In this document: piece by piece, positions 52,057 through 60,735 of the stretch | Layout: each line of letters begins with the position of its first letter | Position numbering within the stretch: the stretch's first letter is position 1 | Source of the DNA: an uncultured Nocardioides sp. | GTDB taxonomy: Bacteria > Actinomycetota > Actinomycetes > Propionibacteriales > Nocardioidaceae | Direction: 5' to 3' | NCBI RefSeq assembly: GCF_947489365.1 | Contig: NZ_CANLDB010000002.1 | Span: 434,001-498,000, forward strand | Length of the DNA: 64,000 nt | The notes under the pieces: model-generated | Database searches by the model: none | What the model saw: only the letters and a program-made list of their open reading frames with translations | Told to the model about the DNA's origin: nothing | Program-made: the position numbers and the translations under genes

Positions 52057-53669
52057 CCCAGCCGCCCGAGCCGCCGTACGCCGACGAGCCGTACGCCGGG
52101 CCCGCGCCGTACGACGAGCCGGCGCCGAAGCCGCCGGTCGCCGAGGCGGAGTGGCAGCGGATGGACGTCCGCTACCTCGTGGTGGGGCCGTTCGCGGCGG
52201 CGCGTCAGTTCGTCATCCCCGCCGGTGCCGCGGCGATCGGCCTCGGGTCCACCGGCAGCCCGTGGGCGCTGCTGGCCCTGCCCGCCTTCGTGGTGCTGTC
52301 GCTGCTGTTCGGGATGGTCCCCTGGCTGACGACGTACTTCCGGGTCACCGACACCGCCTTCGAGGTCCGCCGCGGCCTGCTCAACAAGACCCGCCTCACC
52401 GCGCCGCTGGACCGGGTCCGCAGCGTCGACCTCGAGGCCTCACTGGTCAGCCGCGTGCTGGGCCTGACCAAGGTCGCCGTCGGGACCGGCGTCGACGACA
52501 CCCGCATCGAGCTCGACGGCATCGCCAAGGCGGACGGCGAGGGCCTGCGCCGCTTCCTGCTCACCCGCAGCCGCGCGGCCGCCGCACCGTCCCCGGCTCC
52601 CGCGACCGACGCCACCGGGACGCCGCCCGCGGAGGGTGGACCCCCGCCGGTCCCCGCCCCGGCGGTCGAGGTCGAGCCCGTGGAGCTGGCCCGCATCGAC
52701 TGGTCGTGGCTGCGGTTCGCGCCGCTGAGCCTGGCCCGCCTGGCGGTCCTGGCGGGTGCGCTGACCTTCCTGTCGCAGTTCGTCAACGACATCCCCGTGC
52801 TCGAGACCGAGGCGGCGCGGTCGGCGTACGACTACGTCGCCGCGCAGGCGCTGTCGCTGGTGCTGGTCGTCGGTGCGGTCGTCGCCCTCGTGGCGTGGGT
52901 GGTCGTCGCGGTCGCCGCGTTCGTCGTCCAGTGGTGGAACCTGCGGCTGGTCCGCGACGGCGACAACCTCCGGCTCACCGCCGGCCTCATCACCACCCGG
53001 TCGACCAGCGTCGACGAGAAGCGGGTCCGCGGCGTGAAGCTCACCGAGCCGCTGCTCATGCGTCCCGCCGGCGGTGCCGAGCTCGCCACGCTGGCCACGG
53101 GCGTCGGCGAGGGCGGCACGACCACCGTCCTGCCGCCCTGCCCGCGCACCGTGGCGGTCCGGGTGGGCGAGGACATCCTCGGTCGCCCCACCGACGAGCC
53201 GCTGACCGTCGACCTGCACGCCCACGGCTGGCTCGCCCGACGACGCCTCCACGTCCAGGAGCAGGTCGGGGTGCTGGTCGTCGCGGGCGTGATCGCGCTC
53301 GTGGTCGCCCTCGTGCCGTGGGACCTCCCCTGGTGGATCCCGCTGGCCTTCCTCGTCGTCTTCGTCCCGCTGGGCGTCGTGGTGTGCGAGGCGCAGTACC
53401 GCAACCTCGGCCACCGGCTCACCGCCGAGCACCTCGTCGTCGTCGGGCCCAGCGTCGTCCGCCGCCGTGAGGTGATCGAGTCCGACGGCATCATCGGCTG
53501 GGTGGTGCAGCAGTCGTTCTTCCAGCGCCGCCTTGGGCTGGCCACGCTGGTGGCCACCACCGCGGCCGGCGGGGAGAAGGTCGTCGCGGTCGACCTCGCC
53601 CTGCCGGTGGCCGTCGGCCTCGCGCACGCGGCGACGCCCGGCGTCCTCGACGAGTTCCTCGCCGCCTGA
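52053..53669 (+). CDS. Multi-PH-domain membrane protein (YdbT-like)
   Basis: 538 aa. A Pro/Tyr-rich head precedes membrane helix pairs at about residues 55-90, 230-290 and 405-450, alternating with three bPH2 units (RVTDTAFEVRRGLLNKTRLTAPLDRVRSVDL, DGDNLRLTAGLITTRSTSVDEKRVRGVKL and AEHLVVVGPSVVRRREVIESDGIIG; landmarks only). YdbT-type proteins are implicated in stress resistance. It acts in the membrane with the upstream partner. Confidence 0.84.
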   Translation: MTQPPEPPYADEPYAGPAPYDEPAPKPPVAEAEWQRMDVRYLVVGPFAAARQFVIPAGAAAIGLGSTGSPWALLALPAFVVLSLLFGMVPWLTTYFRVTDTAFEVRRGLLNKTRLTAPLDRVRSVDLEASLVSRVLGLTKVAVGTGVDDTRIELDGIAKADGEGLRRFLLTRSRAAAAPSPAPATDATGTPPAEGGPPPVPAPAVEVEPVELARIDWSWLRFAPLSLARLAVLAGALTFLSQFVNDIPVLETEAARSAYDYVAAQALSLVLVVGAVVALVAWVVVAVAAFVVQWWNLRLVRDGDNLRLTAGLITTRSTSVDEKRVRGVKLTEPLLMRPAGGAELATLATGVGEGGTTTVLPPCPRTVAVRVGEDILGRPTDEPLTVDLHAHGWLARRRLHVQEQVGVLVVAGVIALVVALVPWDLPWWIPLAFLVVFVPLGVVVCEAQYRNLGHRLTAEHLVVVGPSVVRRREVIESDGIIGWVVQQSFFQRRLGLATLVATTAAGGEKVVAVDLALPVAVGLAHAATPGVLDEFLAA

Positions 53670-53672
53670 GCC

Positions 53673-54215
53673 ATGACCGTCCCCGGACCCGCCCCGACGC
53701 GCGGGCGGGGTGCGGTCGTGCTCGTCGAGGGCGAGAGCGACCGGGTGGCGCTGCTGACCCTGGCGCGGGCCCGGGGCCTCGGGTACGACCTGCCGGTCGT
53801 CGCCATGGGCGGCATCACCAACCTGGGACGCCACCTCGCGGCGACCCCGGACGACGTCCGGCCGGTCGTGCTGCACGACGCCGGCGAGTCGGCGTACGTC
53901 GCCCGCACCGTGGCCCGCTCCGGACGCGAGGTGTCGCTGCACGTCTGCGACGCCGACCTCGAGGACGAGCTCATCCGGGCGCTCGGCGTCCCGGCCGCGC
54001 TGGAGGTGGTCGAGGCCGCGGGCGACCTCGGGGCGTGGCGGACGCTGCGCCGCCAGCCGTTCCACCGCGGTCGCGACGACGCCCCGGTGCTGCGGCGCTT
54101 CCTCGGGACGACCAGTGGACGCAAGGCGCGGTACGCCGCCCTGCTGGTCGCCGCCCTCGACCCGGCGGCGGCCCCGCGGCCGCTGACCGAGGCACTGGAC
54201 GGGCTCCTACGCTGA
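53673..54215 (+). CDS. Stand-alone OLD-type TOPRIM protein
   Basis: 180 aa. VVLVEGESDRVALLTLA gives the TOPRIM glutamate, VVAMGGITN the second conserved strand, and CDADLEDELIRAL the DxD. It resembles the TOPRIM domain of OLD nucleases without the ATPase part. It may be a nuclease or nucleotidyl hydrolase subunit; no partner ATPase is adjacent. Confidence 0.75.
   Translation: MTVPGPAPTRGRGAVVLVEGESDRVALLTLARARGLGYDLPVVAMGGITNLGRHLAATPDDVRPVVLHDAGESAYVARTVARSGREVSLHVCDADLEDELIRALGVPAALEVVEAAGDLGAWRTLRRQPFHRGRDDAPVLRRFLGTTSGRKARYAALLVAALDPAAAPRPLTEALDGLLR
54208..54213 (+). promoter_or_regulatory. Candidate -10 box of xthA
   Basis: TACGCT, 6 nt before the GTG of the exonuclease III gene, spanning the end of the TOPRIM gene. 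Confidence 0.55.
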
Positions 54216-54219
54216 GGCG

Positions 54220-54999
54220 GTGCGCCTCGTCACCTGGAACGTCAACTCGCTCCGCTCCCGCATCGACCGCGTGGAGGCGTTCCTGGCGCGCCACGACGTC
54301 GACGTCCTCGCCGTGCAGGAGACGAAGGCCAAGGAGGAGCAGCTGCCGTTGATGGGGCTGCAGGCCGCCGGCTACGAGGTCGCCGCCGCCGGGACCAACC
54401 AGTGGAACGGCGTCGCGATCATCTCCCGGGTCGGGATCGACGACGTCCAGGTCGGCTTCGACGGCATGCCCGGGTGGGGCGAGCCCGAGGTCCCGGAGTC
54501 GCGCGCGATCGGCGCGACCTGCGGCGGCGTCCGGGTGTGGTCGCTGTACGTCCCGAACGGCCGCAAGCCCGACGACCCGCACTACACCTACAAGCTCGCG
54601 TGGCTCTCCGCGCTGCGCGGCGCGGCCTCGTCCTGGCTGGGCGAGCAGACGGTGCTCGTCGGCGACTGGAACGTCTGCCCCACCGACGACGACGTGTTCG
54701 ACGTGAAGCAGTTCGCGAAGTCGACCCACGTCACCCCGCCCGAGCGCGAGGCCTTCGCGGCGTTCGCCGACGACGGGTGGAGCGAGGTCACCCGCGCCCA
54801 CGCGCCCGGCTACACGTACTGGGACTACTACCGCCAACGGTTCGAGCGCGACCGCGGGCTGAAGATCGACTTCGCCTACGCCTCGCCGTCGCTGGCCGAG
54901 CGCGTCACCGGGGCCTTCGTCGACCGCGACGAGCGCGACCCCGCCCAGGGCACGGGCAGCCCGTCCGACCACGCGCCGGTCGTGGTGGACCTCGACTGA
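54220..54999 (+). CDS. xthA: Exodeoxyribonuclease III (AP endonuclease)
   Basis: 259 aa EEP-fold nuclease. RLVTWNVNSLRSR, LAVQETKAKEEQLP (metal Glu), LVGDWNVCPTDDDV (Asp/Asn), GYTYWDYYRQRFERDRGLKIDFAYAS and the catalytic His in GSPSDHAPVV are all present. It acts in base excision repair. The GTG start is set by the -10-like box. Confidence 0.94.
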   Translation: MRLVTWNVNSLRSRIDRVEAFLARHDVDVLAVQETKAKEEQLPLMGLQAAGYEVAAAGTNQWNGVAIISRVGIDDVQVGFDGMPGWGEPEVPESRAIGATCGGVRVWSLYVPNGRKPDDPHYTYKLAWLSALRGAASSWLGEQTVLVGDWNVCPTDDDVFDVKQFAKSTHVTPPEREAFAAFADDGWSEVTRAHAPGYTYWDYYRQRFERDRGLKIDFAYASPSLAERVTGAFVDRDERDPAQGTGSPSDHAPVVVDLD

Positions 55000-55003
55000 G
55001 GTC

Positions 55004-55735
55004 TCACGCCTCCGGTCGGATCGGCTGCGAGAAGGCGCGGTGGACACCGCCCGGGTCGTTGTAGAACGGGTCCGCGCCGTCAGGCAGCAGCACCAGCTCG
55101 CGTCGACCGGCGGTCGCCGGCTCGGCGTGGAGTCGCCAGTACTCCTCGGCGACCAGGTCCGGGTCGAGCGGCCCACCCGGCGCGACGAGGCCGCACACCG
55201 CGACCAGCGCGACCCGCACGCCGCGCGGCGCGAGGGCCTTGTGCAGGTTGAGCGCGATGCTCCGCAGTGCCGCCTTGCCCGCCGCGAGGCCGGCCCAGTC
55301 GGGGTAGGGCTCCAGGGCGAGCCCGCCGCCGGTCACCAGGACGGTCCCCCGGCCCCGGCGCTCCATGGCCGGAAGCACCTCGGCGAGCGCGTCGAGCAGG
55401 CTCCCGGCGTCCACCCGGACGGCCTCGAGCAGCCGGTCGGTCGTCATCGCGAGCACCTCGTCGGGGGACATGTCCGCGACGTTGTGCACGAGGACGTCGG
55501 TCGCCCCGCCCCATCGCTCGACCCGGGCGAGCGCGGCGCGCGTCGTCCCCTGGTCGGCCAGGTCGGCCCTCACGACGACGACGTCCTCGTCGTCCGGCGC
55601 GGGCCAGTCCGCGAGCCGGTGGGGGCTGCGGGTCACCAGCGCGACGCGGAACCCCTCGGCGGCGAAGCGACGCCCGATGGCGGCACCCAGCCCGGGACCG
55701 GCGCCGAGGACCGTGCAGAGCGGCGGACTGCTCAC
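55004..55735 (-). CDS. SDR-family protein lacking catalytic Ser and Tyr
   Basis: 243 aa Rossmann fold. The cofactor loop is VLGAGPGLGAAIG, and HNVADMS follows the central strand. In the active-site region the usual Ser position falls in VTGGGLALEP and the YxxxK position reads LAAGK, so the canonical Ser-Tyr pair is absent although Lys is kept. It may be non-catalytic or use a different chemistry. GTG start. Confidence 0.75.
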   Translation of the reverse strand: MSSPPLCTVLGAGPGLGAAIGRRFAAEGFRVALVTRSPHRLADWPAPDDEDVVVVRADLADQGTTRAALARVERWGGATDVLVHNVADMSPDEVLAMTTDRLLEAVRVDAGSLLDALAEVLPAMERRGRGTVLVTGGGLALEPYPDWAGLAAGKAALRSIALNLHKALAPRGVRVALVAVCGLVAPGGPLDPDLVAEEYWRLHAEPATAGRRELVLLPDGADPFYNDPGGVHRAFSQPIRPEA

Positions 55736-55742
55736 CGGCCGG

Positions 55743-56063
55743 TCACCGGCTCGCGAGCCCGCCGGCCGCGACATGGGCCTCGGCGAGCGTCGTCCGGGGC
55801 TCGTCGAGCTGACCGCGGACCCGGTCGAGCCACAGCGAGGTGGTCTCCGCGGCGGCCGGGGCGTCGCCGGCGAAGGGTCCGTCCACCGCGCGCAGGGCGG
55901 CCACGACCTCCGGGCGCCGCAGGGACGCGCCGAGGCGGGCCAGCCGGGCGTCGAGGACGGCGAGGTCACGGCGTACGGCGGCGACCTCGGCGTTGACGTC
56001 GAGGGGTGCCGGGGCCTGGCGGCGACGCGGGGCACCGGCGCGGGCGGGACCGAGGAGCGGCAT
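55743..56063 (-). CDS. Hypothetical coiled-coil protein
   Basis: 106 aa. After a basic, Pro-rich start (PLLGPARAGAPRRRQAPAP) the sequence VNAEVAAVRRDLAVLDARLARLG is likely a short coiled coil. No domain recognised. A longer frame upstream was not used because it runs through a perfect inverted repeat. It sits 7 nt upstream of the SDR gene. Confidence 0.5.
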   Translation of the reverse strand: MPLLGPARAGAPRRRQAPAPLDVNAEVAAVRRDLAVLDARLARLGASLRRPEVVAALRAVDGPFAGDAPAAAETTSLWLDRVRGQLDEPRTTLAEAHVAAGGLASR

Positions 56064-56150
56064 GCGACAAGCCTGACCCGGCCTGCCGGGAAGCGGAAGC
56101 AAGTCTTTCTGACCGGTCCGTCCAGTCCCGGTGAATGCCCGGCCCGTTTC

Positions 56151-56203
56151 CGTCTTTGCGGTCGGTTCTCCGCCGTGGGAGCGGAGAACCGACCGCAAAG
56201 ACG
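56151..56203. terminator. Perfect 23-bp inverted repeat
   Basis: Arms 56151-56173 and 56181-56203 with a 7-nt loop. It lies just downstream of the SMR gene pair (minus strand) and would terminate that transcript. The arm length is unusually long for a simple terminator. Confidence 0.7.
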
Positions 56204-56238
56204 ACGATCACCCCTCGCTCCGACGCCGGACGAGTGGC

Positions 56239-56556
56239 TCAGGCCCCCGCCTGGACCATCAGCACCCCACCCGCGATGAGGACGACGCCGGCGAGCATCG
56301 GCAGGGTCAACGGCTCGGCGAACAGCACGCGCCCCAGCAGCGCGGTCAGGGCGACCCCGCACGCGGCCCACACGCCGTACGCGACCCCGACGGGCAGGCC
56401 GCGCGCGAGGACCTGGCCCAGCAGGACGAACGCGAGGACGTAGCCGGTCACCGCCGCGGCGCCGAAGCGACGGACGCGGAAGCCCTCCGACGCGCGCAGG
56501 CTGAGGGTCGCGGCGACCTCGGCGACGACCGCGAGGCCGAGCAGGACCCAGGTCAC
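56239..56556 (-). CDS. SMR-family efflux subunit A
   Basis: 105 aa, four membrane helices. Glu14-type residue in LLGLAVVAEVAATLSL, and GVAYGVWAACGVALTAL, mark the small multidrug resistance family. It probably forms a heterodimer with the gene just upstream, whose stop overlaps its start (GTGA). Confidence 0.87.
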   Translation of the reverse strand: MTWVLLGLAVVAEVAATLSLRASEGFRVRRFGAAAVTGYVLAFVLLGQVLARGLPVGVAYGVWAACGVALTALLGRVLFAEPLTLPMLAGVVLIAGGVLMVQAGA

Positions 56557-56915
56557 GTCCGCTCCCCCGCCCGGTCGGCGCCGACGGACCCGGCGCGGTG
56601 GGACCCCACCTCGACCAGCAGCACCCCGACCACGATGACCGCGATCCCGCCGAGGCGGAGCGGGCCCAGCCGCTCGTCGTACACGACGGCGGCGGCGAGC
56701 GCGGTGAGGACGACGCCGCCCGCGGCCCAGACGCCGTACGCGAGGCCGACGGGCATCCCGTCGCGCAGGCAGACCGACAGCAGGCCCAGGGCGGTGACGT
56801 AGCCGGCGGCGACCACGGCGTACAACAGGGGCAGGCCCTCGCCGGCCGCCTTCAGGCTGAGCGTCGCGACCACCTCGCAGCCGATGGCCAGGGCGAGCAG
56901 CAGTCGGAGTCGCAC
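56553..56915 (-). CDS. SMR-family efflux subunit B
   Basis: 120 aa, four membrane helices. Conserved LLALAIGCEVVATLSLKAAGEG with the proton-binding Glu, and GLAYGVWAAGGVVLTAL. The C-terminus is longer and hydrophilic. Two adjoining SMR genes suggest a paired, orientation-asymmetric exporter of cationic compounds or guanidinium. Confidence 0.87.
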   Translation of the reverse strand: MRLRLLLALAIGCEVVATLSLKAAGEGLPLLYAVVAAGYVTALGLLSVCLRDGMPVGLAYGVWAAGGVVLTALAAAVVYDERLGPLRLGGIAVIVVGVLLVEVGSHRAGSVGADRAGERT

Positions 56916-56994
56916 CGTCGCAGCCAAGCAGCCCGGCCCGCGGGGTCCGCGTCTGGCCCCGCGGCGGACGCCCGCGCCTGCTAGGAAGTGCGCC

Positions 56995-58572
56995 ATGCCC
57001 TCGCTGCGCACGCCCCACGACGCCGATCGGGCCTCCCTCGCCCGCCTGCCGAAGAAGGACCTCCTGGAGCGCGCCCGGGCGCGGGGCGTCGAGGGTCGCT
57101 CGGGGATGACCAAGACGCAGCTCATCGAGGCTCTCCTCGACCGGGACGACCAGCCGGCGTCGCGGCGTACGGCGTCGAACCACGACGTCACCACGGCCGG
57201 ACAGGGCGCCCACCCCGCGGCGTCGCGCGTCGAGGCGTTCACGCGGCTGGCCGAGGCGCGGGCGCGCGGCGAGATGGTGTTCCTGCCGCGCCAGCTGCAG
57301 GGCGCGGAGCGCCGTACGCACGTGCGGCAGACCATCCGCGAGGACCACCAGACGCGCATCGCCGACCACAACGAGGAGGCCCGCGCGAAGTTCGACAAGC
57401 TCGCCGGGTCGACGTACTCGTTCTTCCGCGGCACCTGCCTGCTGTTCTACCGCGACCTCGCCGGCGAGGACGCGTGGATGCCGACGGTGCTGACCCTGGG
57501 TGACGTGCACCCGGAGAACTTCGGGGTCATGCCGAGCGCCGACGACGTCCCGATCTTCGGCGTCAACGACTTCGACGAGGCCTACTACGCGCCGTTCACC
57601 TGGGACCTCAAGCGCGGCGCCGTCGGCTTCGTGCTCGCCGCTGAGGAGATCGGCGGCCACGGGCCCAAGCGGCAGGCGAAGATCGCCGCCGCGTTCGTCC
57701 AGGGGTACGTCGAGGGGGTGCGGCAGTACGCCAACGAGCAGGACGAGCGCACCTCCCAGCTTCGTCTCGACAACGCCCCGCCGCTCATCGCGGCGCTCAT
57801 CGAGGACGCCCTGGAGGACCGGTCGGCGTGGCTGGCGCGGAAGTACCACGACGAGTACAAGCGCGGGTTCCGCGCCGATGACGAGCACGTCCCGGTGAGC
57901 TCGCGGCGCGACGAGTTCCAGCGCGCCCTCGACGACTACGTGACGGCCAACGACATCGACGTGCCCGCCGATCGCACGCCCGGGATGAAGGTCAAAGACG
58001 TCTGCATGCGCCTCGGCCAGGGCACCGCGTCGCTGGGCCTGCCCCGCTACTACCTCATGATCGAGGGCCCGCTCGCCGACGGCAGCGACGACGTCCTGCT
58101 CGAGTTCAAGCAGGCGCGGCGCTCCGCCCTCGACGGGCTGGTGCCGCCGTCGCCGTACGTCGTGGACGGGTACGCCGACCGCATCACCCACGCCCAGGGC
58201 GTCCACCTCGTCGACGGGGACCGCTTCTACGGCGCGGCCCGCCTCGACGACCTCAGCTTCATGGTGCGCGAGCGGGCGCCGTACCGGGACTCCATCGACC
58301 TGGAGGACCACTCGAAGAAGGAGTGGTCGGACTACGCCGACATCTGCGGCCGCTCGCTGGCCCAGTCGCACGCCCTGTCGGACGAGTCGGGGCTCATCGA
58401 CCACGACGCGGAGCCGGAGATCCTCGCCGCGATCGGGCCGGTGCCGCTGTTCGTGGACGACGTCGTCCGCTTCGCGGCGGATGGCGCGGACCGGGTGCGG
58501 ACCGACCACGCCCACTTCCGCGCCGACCACGCGCTCGGCGCGTTCACCGCCATCGACCACGTCTACCGCTAG
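56995..58572 (+). CDS. DUF2252 protein with N-terminal SAP/Rho-N-like domain
   Basis: 525 aa. Residues about 18-48 (LPKKDLLERARARGVEGRSGMTKTQLIEALL; landmarks LPKKDLLERA and MTKTQLIEAL) resemble a nucleic-acid-binding SAP or Rho N-terminal helix pair. The rest is DUF2252, a kinase-like fold: FRGTCLLFYRDL, LTLGDVHPENFGV, FGVNDFDEAYYAPFTWDLKR, KQARRSAL. The reaction of DUF2252 is not known; catalytic Asp and Lys suggest phosphotransfer. The SAP-like head is unusual. Confidence 0.82.
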   Translation: MPSLRTPHDADRASLARLPKKDLLERARARGVEGRSGMTKTQLIEALLDRDDQPASRRTASNHDVTTAGQGAHPAASRVEAFTRLAEARARGEMVFLPRQLQGAERRTHVRQTIREDHQTRIADHNEEARAKFDKLAGSTYSFFRGTCLLFYRDLAGEDAWMPTVLTLGDVHPENFGVMPSADDVPIFGVNDFDEAYYAPFTWDLKRGAVGFVLAAEEIGGHGPKRQAKIAAAFVQGYVEGVRQYANEQDERTSQLRLDNAPPLIAALIEDALEDRSAWLARKYHDEYKRGFRADDEHVPVSSRRDEFQRALDDYVTANDIDVPADRTPGMKVKDVCMRLGQGTASLGLPRYYLMIEGPLADGSDDVLLEFKQARRSALDGLVPPSPYVVDGYADRITHAQGVHLVDGDRFYGAARLDDLSFMVRERAPYRDSIDLEDHSKKEWSDYADICGRSLAQSHALSDESGLIDHDAEPEILAAIGPVPLFVDDVVRFAADGADRVRTDHAHFRADHALGAFTAIDHVYR

Positions 58573-58629
58573 GCAGGATCCGCCGTCGGTGCCAGGAAGC
58601 CTCGGCGGCCGTCGGTGGTTGGGCCCGAC

Positions 58630-59562
58630 ATGGTGAACCTCGGCAGCTCCGACCTCGACGTCCGTCCGCTCGCGCTGGGCGCCAACCCCTTCGGCTGGAC
58701 CATCGACGAGGCGGCGTCGCACCGCGTGCTCGACGCGTTCGTCGACGGCGGCGGGAACTTCGTGGACACCTCGGACTCCTACGGCGACGGCAACGGCGAG
58801 TCGGAGTCGTTCATCGGCTCCTGGCTGGAACGCACCGGGCGGCGGGACGACGTCGTCCTCGCCACGAAGATCGGCAGCAGCCGGATGCGCCCCGGGCTCG
58901 CCGCCGACAACGTCGCCGCCGGGGTCGAGGAGTCGCTGCGGCGGCTGCGCACCGACCACCTCGACCTGCTGTGGGCCCACTTCGACGACACCGACACGCC
59001 CCTCGGCGAGACCCTGGCCGCGTTCCAGGCGCTGGTGGACGCAGGCTCGGTCCGCGAGGTCGGCATCTCGAACTACTCCCCCGCCCGCATCCGCGAGTGG
59101 TTCGGGCTCGTGCAGGCCAACGGGTGGCGGGCCCCGGTGGCGCTGCAGCCGGAGTACAGCCTGCTGCGCCGCGCCGACTACGAGGCCGAGCGGCTCGAGC
59201 TCGCCCGCGAGCACGACCTCGGCGTCGTCCCCTACTGGGTGCTGGCGAGCGGCCTGCTGACCGGCAAGTACACCTCCCGCGAGGACGTCACCGGCCCCCG
59301 GCAGCGCCTGGTGGCGGGGTACGCCGAGGACGATGCCGCCTTCGACGTCGTCGCCGCGGTCCGCGAGGTCGCCGAGGCCCACGGCGTCGAGCCCGCCTCG
59401 GTCGCGCTCGCCTGGGTCCGCGACCGCGAGGGCGTCGTGGCGCCGATCGCGAGCGCCAGCCGGCCCGAGCAGGTCGACGCACTGCTCGCCTCGACCACCC
59501 TGACGCTGACCGAGGAGGAGACCGCACGCCTCACGGCCGCGTCTGACACGGTGGGCCGGTGA
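58630..59562 (+). CDS. Aldo/keto reductase
   Basis: 310 aa TIM barrel. The Asp-Tyr-Lys-His tetrad is in FVDTSDSYGD, ATKIGS and LLWAHFDD. NYSPARI and SGLLTGKYTS are typical. NADPH-dependent carbonyl reduction; substrate unknown. The stop overlaps the start of the next gene. ATG at 58630 chosen because homology begins there; GTG at 58615 is possible. Confidence 0.9.
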   Translation: MVNLGSSDLDVRPLALGANPFGWTIDEAASHRVLDAFVDGGGNFVDTSDSYGDGNGESESFIGSWLERTGRRDDVVLATKIGSSRMRPGLAADNVAAGVEESLRRLRTDHLDLLWAHFDDTDTPLGETLAAFQALVDAGSVREVGISNYSPARIREWFGLVQANGWRAPVALQPEYSLLRRADYEAERLELAREHDLGVVPYWVLASGLLTGKYTSREDVTGPRQRLVAGYAEDDAAFDVVAAVREVAEAHGVEPASVALAWVRDREGVVAPIASASRPEQVDALLASTTLTLTEEETARLTAASDTVGR

Positions 59563-60719
59563 GCTACGACGTCACCGCAGTCCGCGCGCTCTTCCCGTCC
59601 CTGGCCGACGGGACGGCGTACTTCGACGGGCCGGGAGGGTCCCAGGTCCCCACCGCGGTCGCCGCCGCGGTCGCCGGGACGCTGACCGCCGGCCTGGCCA
59701 ACCGGGGCAGCGTCACCGCAGCCGAGCAGCGCGCGGACGCCGTGGTCTCGATGTGCCGCCGTGCGATGGCCGACCTGCTGGGCGCGGACCGCCGCGGCAT
59801 CGTCTTCGGCCGCTCCATGACGCAGCTGACCTTCGACGTCTCCCGCACGCTCGCGCAGGGGTGGGGACCCGGGGACGAGGTCGTCGTCACCCGGCTCGAC
59901 CACGACGCGAACATCCGCCCCTGGGTGATCGCCGCCGAGCGCGCCGGTGCGACCGTGCGGTGGCTCGGCTTCGACCCCGTGACCGCCGAGCTGGACGACG
60001 TCACGCCGCTGCTGAACGACCGCACCCGGCTCGTCGCCGTCACCGCCGCGTCGAACCTGTTCGGCACCCGGCCCGACGTCCCCGCGATCACCGCGGCGGC
60101 GCACGCCGTGGGCGCGCTGACGTACGTCGACGCCGTCCACCTCGTGCCGCACGCGGCGGTCGACAAGGCCACGCTCGGGGCCGACTTCCTGGCGTGCTCG
60201 CCGTACAAGTTCCTCGGCCCGCACTGCGGGGTGCTCGCCGCGGACCCTGCGCTGCTCGAGACGCTGCACCCCGACAAGCTGCTGCCGAGCACCGAGGCCG
60301 TCCCCGAGCGCTTCGAGCTCGGGACCCTGCCGTACGAGCTGATGGCCGGCACGACCGCGGCCGTCGACGTGCTGACCGGCCTGGGCATGGACGCGATCGA
60401 GGCCCACGAGGACTTCCTGCTCGCCCGCCTGCTCGACGGGCTCGCCCGCATCGAGGGCGTCACCGTGCACGGCTCGCCGGCCCGGCGTACGCCGACGGTG
60501 CTGCTGTCCGTCGCCGGGCGCGAGCACGCCGACGTCCACCGCTCGCTCGCGGCGCGGAAGATCAACGCCCCGGCCGCCAGCTTCTACGCCCTCGAGGCGT
60601 CCCGGCACGCCGGGCTCGGCGACGGCGGCGCCCTGCGGGTCGGGCTGGCGCCGTACACGAACGACGAGGAGATCGACCGGCTCCTCGCGGCCCTGACCGA
60701 GATCGCTGCGGGCTCCTGA
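59559..60719 (+). CDS. Cysteine-desulfurase-like PLP enzyme
   Basis: 386 aa aminotransferase class V. YFDGPGGSQVPTAV, TRLDHDANIRPW, TYVDAVHLVPH and the PLP lysine in SPYKFLGPHCG are present. It matches the desulfurase-like (TIGR01976) subgroup rather than IscS/SufS. GTG overlaps the AKR stop (GTGA). CACGGT sits 6 nt before the GTG. Confidence 0.85.
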   Translation: MSYDVTAVRALFPSLADGTAYFDGPGGSQVPTAVAAAVAGTLTAGLANRGSVTAAEQRADAVVSMCRRAMADLLGADRRGIVFGRSMTQLTFDVSRTLAQGWGPGDEVVVTRLDHDANIRPWVIAAERAGATVRWLGFDPVTAELDDVTPLLNDRTRLVAVTAASNLFGTRPDVPAITAAAHAVGALTYVDAVHLVPHAAVDKATLGADFLACSPYKFLGPHCGVLAADPALLETLHPDKLLPSTEAVPERFELGTLPYELMAGTTAAVDVLTGLGMDAIEAHEDFLLARLLDGLARIEGVTVHGSPARRTPTVLLSVAGREHADVHRSLAARKINAPAASFYALEASRHAGLGDGGALRVGLAPYTNDEEIDRLLAALTEIAAGS

Positions 60720-60723
60720 CCAC

Positions 60724-60729
60724 TACGGT
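60724..60729 (+). promoter_or_regulatory. Candidate -10 box of amidase gene
   Basis: TACGGT, 6 nt before the GTG start. The same hexamer and spacing occur at 62580 and 46366. Confidence 0.6.
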
Positions 60730-60735
60730 TCCCTG

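Noticed and set aside
56064..56198. N-terminal extension of the coiled-coil protein
   Set aside because: It would be read through one arm of the perfect inverted repeat; the ATG at 56063 gives a compact protein.
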